Source: CALZKI01 sp045124055
Lineage (GTDB): Bacteria; Bacillota; Clostridia; Lachnospirales; Lachnospiraceae
NCBI GenBank assembly: GCA_045124055.1
Contig: JBGVKZ010000009.1
Coordinates: 1-64,000 of the forward strand
DNA: 64,000 bases
Direction of reading: 5' to 3'
The notes below the pieces were generated by a model, which was not told the origin of the DNA, did no database searches, and saw nothing but the letters and a program-made list of their open reading frames with translations. Positions 1 through 8,519 of this stretch are shown here, one piece after another. Made by a program: the position numbers and the translations under genes. The number at the start of each line of letters is the position of its first letter. Position 1 is the first letter of the stretch.

Positions 1-80
1 TGGATCTATATTAAAAAAGTGGACACAATAAGTAACTACGTATTACAATAAACTAGACACCAAAAAGGAGGTATCTGAAC

Positions 81-374
81 ATGTCCACAAACAAACATGG
101 AACCCGCTATGACGAGGAGTTCAAACGCACTCTTGTCAATCTTTATCAAAATGGGACAAAGTCCCAAGCCGCACTCTGCCAAGAGTATGGCGTATCAACA
201 AATGCTCTCGGTCGATGGATTAAACAATACTCCACTGTTGAAACTGATGATGGCGAAGTTCTTACAGCCAAGCAGGTAAAAGAACTCCAAAAACGAATGG
301 CTCAACTCGAAGAGGAAAACCTCATACTAAAAAAAGCGATTGCCATCTTCACGCCACACTCAGACAACGATTAG
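81..374 (+). CDS. IS3-family transposase OrfA (helix-turn-helix)
   Basis: This 97-residue protein binds the IS ends and forms the N-terminal part of the OrfAB transposase. Residues about 8-48 form the transposase_8-type helix-turn-helix (YDEEFKRTLVNLY, then a GVSTNALGRWIKQY recognition helix). Residues 62-88 form a leucine-zipper-like coiled coil (VKELQKRMAQLEEENLILKKA) used for dimerisation in IS3 OrfA proteins. A GGAGGT Shine-Dalgarno lies at 67-72. The frame stops at 374, after the A7G slippery run where orfB is entered in the -1 frame. The gene looks intact. Confidence 0.9.
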   Translation: MSTNKHGTRYDEEFKRTLVNLYQNGTKSQAALCQEYGVSTNALGRWIKQYSTVETDDGEVLTAKQVKELQKRMAQLEEENLILKKAIAIFTPHSDND

Positions 375-1231
375 AAGCCGTACATAAACTTCGTTTCCAG
401 CATGACATCAAACTTCTCTGCAAAGTTCTTGGTGTCAACCGAAGCACTTATTACAAGCATTACAGCACTAAACCTGCTAATCGCACCAAAGATAATCAGG
501 CAATCGCAAAAGCCATTTTGCAAATCTTCGCTGATTATAACAAACGGCTTGGTGCTTATAAAATCACTTACGTTCTTCAGCGTGATTATGGCATTAACAT
601 CAGTGTCGGTCGAGTGTACCGCCTGATGAAAAATTTGCAACTACCTAAAATGTCTACGGAAAAACCATATAAAAAACACAAGCACAAAGACAATGGTGAC
701 TGCACAAACCACCTTCAACAGGAGTTTAACCAAAAAGCTCCTAACATTGTCTGGGCAAGCGACTTCACTTACATCAAAGTAGCCGGCAAATGGTATTTTC
801 TTTGCATTGTAATGGACCTGTTTTCTCGCAAAGTTATTTCCTGGCATATCTCTGGTAAACCGGATGTTGACCTTATAATAACTTCGTTTAAAAAAGCTTA
901 CGAAAAACGAAACCATCCATCCGGACTTATGTTTCATTCTGATCGAGGATCTCAATATACCGCCTTTGCATTTAGACAGTTATTGGATTCTCTTAATGTT
1001 GTGCAATCATTCTCTAAAAAGGGATATCCTTTTGATAATGCTTGCTGTGAAAGTTTCTTCAAATATCTCAAAAAAGAAGAAACCTACCGAAAAACTTACC
1101 ACTCCTTACAGGAGTTGCAGTTATCAGTATTTGAATATATCGAGGGATTCTACAACTCTAAGAGACCTCACGGTTCTCTCGGACTGTTAACCCCTAATGA
1201 AAAGGAAGAACTCTTCTGGAATCAGGCATAA
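329..1231 (+). CDS. IS3-family transposase OrfB (DDE integrase), reached by -1 frameshift
   Basis: This is the catalytic part of the IS3 transposase. The frame is open from before the A7G run at 329-336 and lacks an ATG near its beginning (the first usable start is TTG at 518), so it is probably made as OrfAB by -1 slippage. The upstream part encodes the conserved HTH_21-like stretch (LLCKVLGVNRSTYYK) and then VGRVYRLMKN. The rve-type DDE catalytic triad is visible: D in WASDFTYI, D in FHSDRGSQYT, and E in CCESFFKYLKKE. The typical terminal motif YNSKRPHGSLGLLTP is present. No internal stop is seen, so the element may be active. Confidence 0.9.
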   Translation, partial: KKSDCHLHATLRQRLEAVHKLRFQHDIKLLCKVLGVNRSTYYKHYSTKPANRTKDNQAIAKAILQIFADYNKRLGAYKITYVLQRDYGINISVGRVYRLMKNLQLPKMSTEKPYKKHKHKDNGDCTNHLQQEFNQKAPNIVWASDFTYIKVAGKWYFLCIVMDLFSRKVISWHISGKPDVDLIITSFKKAYEKRNHPSGLMFHSDRGSQYTAFAFRQLLDSLNVVQSFSKKGYPFDNACCESFFKYLKKEETYRKTYHSLQELQLSVFEYIEGFYNSKRPHGSLGLLTPNEKEELFWNQA

Positions 1232-1271
1232 TCTCTGTTTCCAGAAAGATTTTTTCATAAATTGTGTCTAC

Positions 1272-2759
1272 TTACTTGACTATAGTGCATTCCAGTTCCT
1301 TAGGCATTCCTGTGACAAAAAAAATACATAAAGAAATACTCGCTAAAACTACATATCTCTTTTTCATTTTTTCTATAAGAAGAAATAGGAAAACAAGAGC
1401 CACATAATAGAAAACACACTTATAAGTAGATACTTTTCCTATAATAAAAGTTGTTTTTCCTAAATGTTCAAAACTCTCAAACAATTTTTCAAATCCCCAC
1501 AAAATGCTTTCACATACTGCGGTAAGTAAAATTCCTAAAGGACTTAAAAAACTCCCCACCACACATACACCTATAACAAGAACCAAAATCACACTGACAA
1601 AAGGCAGGATAATAACATTCAAAATCAGCCCGGAAAGCGAAACTTCATAGTAATACATAGCATAAATCGGTAACGTAAAAATCCAAATAATACTTGTGGA
1701 CAAGCAATCTCTCCATCTTTTATAGAGCCATTTTGTTTTACTATTTCTTTTCACAGGAATCATTTCTGTTGTTCCTAGTGCAATAACCGATAAAAAAGAT
1801 AATAAAAATCCACTGTGATATACATAGAGTGGTTGTTCTAACAGAATTAGAAAAACGCCCACACAGGCAGCAGTTAATAGGTCATAAGTTCGGCCTAAAA
1901 GCTTTGCCACAAGATGCATAGAAAACATAAGAATTGCTCGAAAAACAGATATGCCCATATCAATCATTGTTCCATATAGAATCATAAAGCCAATGCACAA
2001 ACCAGCATTGAACCAATCTGGCAAACGTATTTTTTTGAAAAGTTTGTAAATTCCCATACCTAAAATCGTGATATGGGTTCCCGAAACACATAAAATATGC
2101 AAAACACCATTTCTCTGATATAAACTTTTCGTTTCATTATCTAAGTCTCCTTTCATCGCAAATAAAATTGCTTTTGCAATACCTCTATATTCTTCCGAAA
2201 AGTAAGTATCCAAAAGGGTACACATTTTATCCTTAAAACGATAGAGTTTCTCTTTTAAGTTGGAATAGTTTTCGCTATATGCCACTAGCTTACCTTCATA
2301 CATTTTTAAATCCATTCCCTGAATTTTGTAGTATAAAGCCTCATTGAATTCTCCCGGATTATCCGGCGTTCTAAAGGTATAAATTTTTCCTCGTATCTGC
2401 ACATAACTATGAAGATTCGGTACAAGCGAATCTTCTGCCATATAGCACATAATTCCTTCTGCCGTATTCAGTTTTGTAGTAATGAAATTCTCGCCACCTG
2501 ATATATCTGCTGTACTAGAAACAGCCTGTGGCACGATATGTTCTAAATAGATACAATAAGTTGTCTGCCCGTCTTTTACCTTCGTTTCTTTTCTGGAAAC
2601 TTTTCCCTCTATAAGCACATTTTCTCCGTCTATTTCCTTAGAAAAAACATACTCATAGGGGAAAAATTCCAAAAGAATCATTATTAAAATTACGAATGCA
2701 AGACAGACCATACATAAAGGTCTTCTCAATTTATCATTCCCGTCTCTAAGATTTCCCAA
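1272..2759 (-). CDS. comEC: ComEC/Rec2 competence channel, 3' end cut off by the IS3 element
   Basis: This is the N-terminal and membrane part of the DNA-uptake channel. It has an N-terminal transmembrane segment (about 16-34), a DUF4131-like soluble domain (about 35-190) and the ComEC membrane domain with the motif GVLHILCVSGTHI near residue 220. At 495 residues it is shorter than usual (about 700-800) and lacks the C-terminal metallo-beta-lactamase domain. The last two codons and the stop lie in IS sequence. Reading across the IS using the CTATA duplication continues in frame as T-I-D-P, where the family has its D-x-GQGD motif. The start is TTG at 2759 with GAGG upstream, overlapping the GerMN gene by 34 bp. 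Confidence 0.85.
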   Translation of the reverse strand: MGNLRDGNDKLRRPLCMVCLAFVILIMILLEFFPYEYVFSKEIDGENVLIEGKVSRKETKVKDGQTTYCIYLEHIVPQAVSSTADISGGENFITTKLNTAEGIMCYMAEDSLVPNLHSYVQIRGKIYTFRTPDNPGEFNEALYYKIQGMDLKMYEGKLVAYSENYSNLKEKLYRFKDKMCTLLDTYFSEEYRGIAKAILFAMKGDLDNETKSLYQRNGVLHILCVSGTHITILGMGIYKLFKKIRLPDWFNAGLCIGFMILYGTMIDMGISVFRAILMFSMHLVAKLLGRTYDLLTAACVGVFLILLEQPLYVYHSGFLLSFLSVIALGTTEMIPVKRNSKTKWLYKRWRDCLSTSIIWIFTLPIYAMYYYEVSLSGLILNVIILPFVSVILVLVIGVCVVGSFLSPLGILLTAVCESILWGFEKLFESFEHLGKTTFIIGKVSTYKCVFYYVALVFLFLLIEKMKKRYVVLASISLCIFFVTGMPKELECTIVK

Positions 2760-3652
2760 TTTTCCTCATAAGCAATATTGAGAGGTAACGTTTCCCTGAA
2801 GATCACACTGGTATCTCCATCTATGGAAATCTGCACCTTCTCCACGTTACTAAGCTCGCACAAGGAATTGACAATCGAATAGAGCACCACCTCTGGTGAA
2901 ACACTGTAAACCTGTGTTAAAAACGTCTCATTTAAGTTAACATAACACACGCTATCTTTGATAACTACACTTAAAATTTTGGTATCCGGATTTATTGTAG
3001 CGTATCCTTTATTGTTTTTGGGACCTGCAATTAACTGCTCTAAAATAATCTTTTCCATTGCGATATTAGTATTATACATCATCGTTTTTTCTGTTCTTAC
3101 TAATGCATCACCTGTTTCGTTGGCAAAATATAGGGTCAAGGTTACTTCCTCATAACTGTTTATCTGTGCCCCTTCGTTATAGATGAAACTATCCGCATAC
3201 ATGGCACCTACAAGCTTACCCATACTATCTTCTAAGTCTTCGCCTTCCACTTGAAAGGAAACATAATTGACTGAGGCAATTTGGGTAAATGTTTTTACAA
3301 TAGCGGCTCTAGTTAAAACTTCTGCCTCGGTAGATAATTTGGCATAACTTTGATCAAAATTAAGGAGTAGTCTGCCATTTTGCAGATTCCAGTCTTTTAA
3401 AACCACATTGTTTGAAAAAGGCGGTGTATATTCCAATTTCTCAGGAACTTCGGAAAGTTTTTCAAACAACTCTTCAAACAATTCTTCTTCTTTCTCGGTA
3501 GTCGTCCAATATTCCTGTGAAATTAATTTTGTATTATCATTGCTTACATAATATAACGTATAGCATGTGCTTCCTTTTGGTATTTCTTCTTTACCGCAAG
3601 CTACCAGTAACAAAAGCATCGCTAAACCTAGTCCAACTAGATACTTCTTCAT
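2726..3652 (-). CDS. GerMN-domain lipoprotein
   Basis: This 308-residue lipoprotein has a signal peptide ending in a lipobox (LLVAC, lipidated Cys19) and two GerMN-type repeats, about 30-165 and 170-295. The second contains LEQLIAGPKNNKGYATINPDTKI followed by VKDSVCYVNLN in shorter segments typical of GerM. GerM of Bacillus takes part in sporulation and germination and in bridging the engulfment complex. Many clostridial GerMN lipoproteins sit beside two-component systems. It lies 23 bp after the histidine kinase and overlaps comEC, so it probably shares their mRNA. The substrate or partner is unknown. Confidence 0.8.
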   Translation of the reverse strand: MKKYLVGLGLAMLLLLVACGKEEIPKGSTCYTLYYVSNDNTKLISQEYWTTTEKEEELFEELFEKLSEVPEKLEYTPPFSNNVVLKDWNLQNGRLLLNFDQSYAKLSTEAEVLTRAAIVKTFTQIASVNYVSFQVEGEDLEDSMGKLVGAMYADSFIYNEGAQINSYEEVTLTLYFANETGDALVRTEKTMMYNTNIAMEKIILEQLIAGPKNNKGYATINPDTKILSVVIKDSVCYVNLNETFLTQVYSVSPEVVLYSIVNSLCELSNVEKVQISIDGDTSVIFRETLPLNIAYEENWEILETGMIN

Positions 3653-3675
3653 TATCTTTCTCCCTACACATAACT

Positions 3676-5151
3676 TTATGAAATATAACTTAATGGGATT
3701 CTAAGCGTAAAAGTGGTTCCTTCCCCCTCTACACTGTCTACTTTAATGGTTCCACGATGTAATAAAATCGCATTTCTTGTAATCGCAAGTCCAAGTCCTG
3801 TTCCACCGATTTCCCTGGAATGAGATTTGTCTACACGATAAAATCTTTCATAAATATGCTCTAACGCTTCTTCTGGCATTCCGATTCCATTATCTGCTAT
3901 CTCTACACTAAATGCCTGATGGTCAGCATCTAAAGTTACTTTTACCTTACCATTTTCTCGATTATATTTTATAGCATTTTCCACCAAGTTTGAGATTGCC
4001 AGGGTAAACTTCACCTCATCCACTTCTGCCGTAACAGGTCGAATACTTTCCAGCACCACTTCGACATTGTTCTTTCTGGCAATCGGACGTAATCTTTTTA
4101 AAATAGTTTCCAACAATTCACTAATATCTTTCGCTTCTACATTCATTTTTGTAGCCATTTTATCCATACGCACTAAAGACAATAAGTCGTTGATAATCTG
4201 ATTTTCTCTGTCAATTTCTGCAGACATATCCTGCATAAATTCCCGATATAATTCTGCCGGTGCATCAGGCTGCATAAGAAGCGAATCCGCCAAAACCTTC
4301 ATAGAGGTGATTGGAGTTTTCAATTCGTGGGACACATTTGCCACAAATTCCTGTCTGGAATCATCTAAGGTCTTCATTCTAGAAAGCAATTTGTTGAATG
4401 CTTCAACAATTCTATCCGTTTCATCAATCCCCGTTGGTTCTATCATTTCTGTAGAAAAGCCGTCTTTTACCTCATTTACTGCATCGGTAACTTTATTAAA
4501 TGCACTGGAAAATAAGGCAGATACTGCAAAAGCTACGGCCAATACCACAATCAACACTAGAACCTCCATAATGATTGCCTTTTCACTCATAATTTCCATA
4601 GTTTGCCAAATACTTTCCGTGGAAACACTGGTTAACATAACACCAACAACGTTTTCCGCAATGGTTTCCTGTCCCCCAGGCATTGCCACAGTTTTTGTCT
4701 GCGTTAATGGAATGGTCAATTCAATATATCCATTTTTGTCATCATACTTAGAAATCGTCTCCCCACGAAAGCATTTAATAACTTCTTCTGCCACAATGGT
4801 TTTTCCGGCACTAAGTCCATATGTATCTTTTACGATTTTAAAATTCTGGTTAATAATAAGCACACGACCATCGTACAAATCAGACAACTGGTCAAGTTCT
4901 GCATTAATTACTTCCGAAGATGAGTCCTCCAAATAATTATTTGCCAGCAAATGATTCCCAATGACCTTTAGCTGATTTTGTACGTCTGATGTTCTAAGAC
5001 TGACGGCTCTTTCCTCATAACTTTCCATAATGCCATAATGCATTGCCACACAGGAAATCACGCCCACTAATAGAATTACACTGAAAACTAAGAAGCGAAT
5101 ACTCCTTAATTTTGTTAGAATTTTTTTTATTTTTTTTAACTGTAATAACAT
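3676..5151 (-). CDS. Sensor histidine kinase, WalK/PhoR type
   Basis: This is a membrane sensor kinase of 491 residues. It has TM1 at about 19-42, an extracytoplasmic sensor of about 150 residues and TM2 at about 193-214. A HAMP linker follows, then a HisKA domain with H275 in FVANVSHELKTP. The HATPase domain has an N box at 388-397 (NLVENAIKYN), a G1 box (DNGIGMP) and a G2 box (GGTGLGLAI). It autophosphorylates and passes phosphate to the response regulator encoded 11 bp upstream. The arrangement with a C-terminal ATPase and cell-envelope-type sensor resembles WalK or PhoR, but the signal cannot be deduced. Confidence 0.9.
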   Translation of the reverse strand: MLLQLKKIKKILTKLRSIRFLVFSVILLVGVISCVAMHYGIMESYEERAVSLRTSDVQNQLKVIGNHLLANNYLEDSSSEVINAELDQLSDLYDGRVLIINQNFKIVKDTYGLSAGKTIVAEEVIKCFRGETISKYDDKNGYIELTIPLTQTKTVAMPGGQETIAENVVGVMLTSVSTESIWQTMEIMSEKAIIMEVLVLIVVLAVAFAVSALFSSAFNKVTDAVNEVKDGFSTEMIEPTGIDETDRIVEAFNKLLSRMKTLDDSRQEFVANVSHELKTPITSMKVLADSLLMQPDAPAELYREFMQDMSAEIDRENQIINDLLSLVRMDKMATKMNVEAKDISELLETILKRLRPIARKNNVEVVLESIRPVTAEVDEVKFTLAISNLVENAIKYNRENGKVKVTLDADHQAFSVEIADNGIGMPEEALEHIYERFYRVDKSHSREIGGTGLGLAITRNAILLHRGTIKVDSVEGEGTTFTLRIPLSYIS

Positions 5152-5162
5152 ACTTTAAAAGC

Positions 5163-5852
5163 CTATCCTTTGAAAAAATAACCAAGTCCCCATTTTGTCT
5201 GCACATACTTTGGTTCACTAGGATTACTTTCAATTTTTTCACGCAATCTTCGAATATGTACGTCCACAGTTCTTACATCGCCCGGATAATCTTCGCCCCA
5301 AACAATTTTCAAAAGGTTGTCACGGCTATATACTTTTCCAGGATTCAAAATGAGTAACTCTAACACTTCAAACTCTTTGGTTGTTAAATTCACTTCTGTA
5401 TTCTGAATAAATACACGGCGACTTTCTCTATCTAATCGCATATCGCTGACAGAGATTACATTTTCGTCCTTTTTCATCTCTGTTTTCGCATTGGTACGAC
5501 GCATAATTGCCTTAATTCTGGCTTTTACTTCTAAAATATTAAATGGTTTTGTAATATAATCATCTGCACCATATTCCAACCCTAGAATTTTATCCATATC
5601 TTCACTTTTTGCTGTCAACATAATGATAGGAACGTTAGAAAACTCCCTAATTTGCTGACATACTTCCAAACCTGTAAGTTTTGGAAGCATAACATCTAAC
5701 AAAATAAGGTCATACTCTTTTTCTTTTGCCAAATTCAGTGCTTCTTCACCATCATAAGCACAATCTACTTCCATATCATCTTGTTCTAAGCTAAAACGAA
5801 TTCCTTTGACAATTAATTTTTCATCATCTACTACTAAAATTTTCTTTCCCAT
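5163..5852 (-). CDS. OmpR/PhoB-family response regulator
   Basis: This 229-residue transcription factor is the partner of the adjacent kinase. The receiver domain (1-120) shows acidic D9 and D10, phospho-acceptor D53 in LILLDVMLP, T80 and K102 (TKPF). The C-terminal winged helix (about 130-229) contains VRTVDVHIRRLREKIE and the wing VQTKWGLGYFF, as in WalR/PhoP-type regulators. The start has AGGGAG 6-7 bases upstream. Its position between comEA and the kinase suggests co-transcription with the competence genes, but its regulon is not evident from the sequence. Confidence 0.92.
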   Translation of the reverse strand: MGKKILVVDDEKLIVKGIRFSLEQDDMEVDCAYDGEEALNLAKEKEYDLILLDVMLPKLTGLEVCQQIREFSNVPIIMLTAKSEDMDKILGLEYGADDYITKPFNILEVKARIKAIMRRTNAKTEMKKDENVISVSDMRLDRESRRVFIQNTEVNLTTKEFEVLELLILNPGKVYSRDNLLKIVWGEDYPGDVRTVDVHIRRLREKIESNPSEPKYVQTKWGLGYFFKG

Positions 5853-5869
5853 GAAAACTCCCTTAATGT

Positions 5870-6439
5870 TTAAAAAGCCGTAATATACGGTGCAATTTTC
5901 TCAAATGTTCCCTCTTTAATACCACTGACATTCATAATGTCTTCTATGGAAGTAAACCTTCCATATGTTTCTCTATATTTTATAATCTGTTCTGCCCTAG
6001 TTTCTCCGATACCCGGAATGGTGCAAAGAACCTCCTTGGTAGCACTATTGATATCAATAAGTCCCGAAGAATCTTCCGTGTCCTTTTCATAGACCGATGG
6101 AATATAAATCTGTTCACCATCCGATACTTCCCTTGCCTGATTGACTTTGTTCATGTCCGCCTCTTTGGTAAAGCCACCTGCTGCCTTTACTACCTCATAA
6201 ATTCTGCTGCCACTATATACCGTATAGACCCCTGGAAAATATACTTCTCCACAAATATGCACCTTAATAACTTCTAAAGTATCCTCTTGCATATTTTCTT
6301 TTTCAGAAATAGTCTCCCCGGAAGCCTTTTCACCAGTGCCACTTTCTAAAACTATAGCCGATTGCAAGGTGTCTTCTGTGCAGCCAGTCAGCAAAAAAAG
6401 TGCAAAACTTATCATAATAATACTGATTCTTTTTTTCAT
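5870..6439 (-). CDS. comEA: ComEA-like DNA receptor, lipoprotein form
   Basis: This 189-residue secreted DNA-binding protein belongs to the competence machinery. It has a signal peptide with lipobox LLTGC (Cys20), an acidic linker, an SLBB domain at about 58-115 (HICGEVYFPGVYTV, IYEVVKAAGGF), and two helix-hairpin-helix motifs at 127-189 (LIDINSATKEVLCTIPGIG, then SIEDIMNVSGIKEGTFEKI). HhH motifs bind double-stranded DNA and present it to ComEC. Classical ComEA is held by a transmembrane helix, whereas this one appears to be lipid-anchored. Its functional partner comEC at the end of the same cluster is disrupted. Confidence 0.88.
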   Translation of the reverse strand: MKKRISIIMISFALFLLTGCTEDTLQSAIVLESGTGEKASGETISEKENMQEDTLEVIKVHICGEVYFPGVYTVYSGSRIYEVVKAAGGFTKEADMNKVNQAREVSDGEQIYIPSVYEKDTEDSSGLIDINSATKEVLCTIPGIGETRAEQIIKYRETYGRFTSIEDIMNVSGIKEGTFEKIAPYITAF

Positions 6440-6533
6440 TCGCGTAGTTCCTTTCCATACGGATTAGGAAGCCCCTCTACGCAGATTACACTTATTTTAT
6501 GCCAAAGAAACCAAAAAAACAAGTTCCTTTCTA

Positions 6534-6965
6534 TTATTTCCACTTAAAAACAATAATCCCCGCGATTGCAATCAGCATACCGATTGCTTTACGCCACTCA
6601 AAAGGCTGTTTTTCCACACCAAATACCCCAAATAATTCTATCAAATACGAAGTAAGAAGCTGTGCAATGACAATAAACATTACTGCTCTTGCAGGTCCTA
6701 ATGCATCGGTACTTTTTATAACTGTATATGTGATAACTGCACCGATTACACCCCCTAAAAGCATATATTTGGGCTCAACTTTTAATAGTCCCGAAAAGCT
6801 CCCTCTATCCGAAAATGCCCAGATTAAAAAACACACGAACATAGCACTGGCCTGCACAAATACATTGGTCACCCAAAGACCAGATTGTTTCGTGACTTCC
6901 GTATTAAAAACTCCTTGAACACTCATACAAATACCTGAAAGAATGGCAATAAAAAAACCAACCAT
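6534..6965 (-). CDS. YdcZ/DUF606-type DMT membrane protein
   Basis: This small inner-membrane protein of 143 residues has about five hydrophobic segments. It matches the DMT-superfamily YdcZ (DUF606) group, with SGICMSVQGVFN at the start, LGGVIGAVITYTVI in the middle and AIGMLIAIAGIIVF at the end. These half-size proteins are thought to pair as exporters of small metabolites, and the substrate is unknown. A GGAGG site lies 7 bases before the start. It is on the same strand as comEA but 94 bp away, and its operon membership is unclear. Confidence 0.8.
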   Translation of the reverse strand: MVGFFIAILSGICMSVQGVFNTEVTKQSGLWVTNVFVQASAMFVCFLIWAFSDRGSFSGLLKVEPKYMLLGGVIGAVITYTVIKSTDALGPARAVMFIVIAQLLTSYLIELFGVFGVEKQPFEWRKAIGMLIAIAGIIVFKWK

Positions 6966-7033
6966 AAGAATCCTCCATACAACTTTTCTCTAATGTATTC
7001 ATACCCTTATAGTTGGTTATTTATTCTATTTTT

Positions 7034-8509
7034 TTAATTTTCCGAAGTAGTATCTTCGTCTTCAGAAATGATTTCTCCATCTGTATATTCCGGATCCACT
7101 TCTTCTTCCATTTCAATATATTCTTCTGTATATGCTGCCCCTGTGACCTGAGTCATTATTTGTTCTGACAAGCTTTTTACAGAGCTGTTGATATTTGAGC
7201 CATTCCATATATCTGTCATAGCAATTTCGAGCTGCATCCAGAAATTGCTGACTTCTACCATCTTCGGCATTGGAATAGACTGTTCATAAGCTTTTGCAAA
7301 AACACTAAAGCTGGAGCCTTCCGTATAATCCATTCTATGAGCAGCCAATTTACCCGTTCTTTCATACAAATCTTTCGTAAAGTCACAAGTCAAAAACTTG
7401 GCAAATTCATTGGCTTCTTCAATGTGCTCACTATACCCATTGATGACAACACTACTGGTCATAGATAAAGCTCTACCCTGCAACTCCTGACTGGGATTCG
7501 GAACCACTGCAAAGCCATAGTCATATTCGAAGTAATTTCCTTCTTCATCTGGCATTTTCGCCATTTCCAAAGTCTTCAAAATATCTGAGGTCACTACCGT
7601 ATAGACAATCTTTCCGTCTAAGAAATCCTGCACAACATCTTGATAGCTTACCGCACTGGCATCAATATAAAAGAATTCGTTCAAATCCTGAAAAGTCTGT
7701 AAACATTGCATTGCTTCGAGATTATAAATATCAATATTTTCCGAATTATCACCGGTATCTCCGCCTACAACCATATGCTTACCGATAAAGAAGTAGTTGT
7801 AAAATACGTCTGCCACGTCCCATTTAAAAATCGCTTCAACCTGCTGTGGTGCATCATATTCGTTACCGAAAGTCAAAATGTCGTCCATTGTGCTTGGAAG
7901 CATTTCTTCTACTCTTTTTAACACTTCTTCTGAATAATCTTCTGTAACCGTTTCATTTTCTTCAGCGGTCTCAGCCAATTCTTCCTCTATCTGTTTTTGA
8001 GCATGCTCTGACAAATAGGTTTGATTATATAAAAGAACACTGGTTTCATAATAGAATGGATATGCCACAATTTTATTATGATAAGTTACCGCATCTAAAG
8101 CTACCTGTGGAAAGGAGTCCGTAGTACATACATTGTCATAATCTTTTACCTGCGTTGCAAGTCCTGATAGATACGCCTTTTCCAAGGAATCATGACTTAA
8201 CAAATACACATCCGGCACGGCTTCCCCTGTTAAAGAGGCCTCATTTATCGCCTCAAGATAATCATTTGCTGAGGCTAGAACCGGAACTACGCGGATATCT
8301 TCCTTCGTTTCATTGAAAGCAACGGCCGCACTGTTTATATAATCCGTAAGGGTTTCGTCTGTATACCAAAAATATACAGATTCTTTATGTCTAAAGATAG
8401 ATTCTGCCGTGGAATCACTAATCATCATTCCACTTTTTCCTACATACATAGCCCCTAAGCCCATTACAGCCACAAGGGCGATTGATAATAGTCTTTTTCT
8501 AAGACCCAT
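7034..8509 (-). CDS. Extracellular solute-binding protein, family 1, without a transporter
   Basis: This 491-residue protein resembles sugar-type ABC solute-binding proteins (SBP_bac_1). It has an N-terminal hydrophobic segment (about 5-24), then VYFWYTDETLTDYINSA, a VPDVYLLSHDSLEKA motif and the C-terminal lobe typical of the fold. It has no lipobox Cys, so it is either secreted or anchored by the uncleaved helix, unlike most Gram-positive binding proteins. The C-terminus ends in a highly acidic tail (EEEVDPEYTDGE). It starts 10 bp after argD and is the last gene of the arginine operon. No permease or ATPase genes are next to it, and the ligand is unknown. Confidence 0.75.
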   Translation of the reverse strand: MGLRKRLLSIALVAVMGLGAMYVGKSGMMISDSTAESIFRHKESVYFWYTDETLTDYINSAAVAFNETKEDIRVVPVLASANDYLEAINEASLTGEAVPDVYLLSHDSLEKAYLSGLATQVKDYDNVCTTDSFPQVALDAVTYHNKIVAYPFYYETSVLLYNQTYLSEHAQKQIEEELAETAEENETVTEDYSEEVLKRVEEMLPSTMDDILTFGNEYDAPQQVEAIFKWDVADVFYNYFFIGKHMVVGGDTGDNSENIDIYNLEAMQCLQTFQDLNEFFYIDASAVSYQDVVQDFLDGKIVYTVVTSDILKTLEMAKMPDEEGNYFEYDYGFAVVPNPSQELQGRALSMTSSVVINGYSEHIEEANEFAKFLTCDFTKDLYERTGKLAAHRMDYTEGSSFSVFAKAYEQSIPMPKMVEVSNFWMQLEIAMTDIWNGSNINSSVKSLSEQIMTQVTGAAYTEEYIEMEEEVDPEYTDGEIISEDEDTTSEN

Positions 8510-8519
8510 AAATTTTCTC

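Larger units (their letters stand above)
11..1279 (+). mobile_element. IS3-family insertion sequence
   Basis: The element carries two overlapping transposase frames, orfA and orfB, joined by a run of seven A then G at 329-336. Imperfect terminal inverted repeats of about 19 bp are visible: 11-29 on the left and the complement of 1261-1279 on the right, sharing the inner block GACACAAT. The pentamer CTATA directly flanks both ends (6-10 and 1280-1284), which fits a target duplication. The element sits inside comEC. The exact ends are inferred from the repeats and could be off by a few bases. Confidence 0.85.

Noticed and set aside
4307..4936. Long open frame on the plus strand, opposite the histidine kinase
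   Set aside because: It has no ribosome site and its composition follows the kinase codons on the other strand; the kinase motifs are unambiguous.
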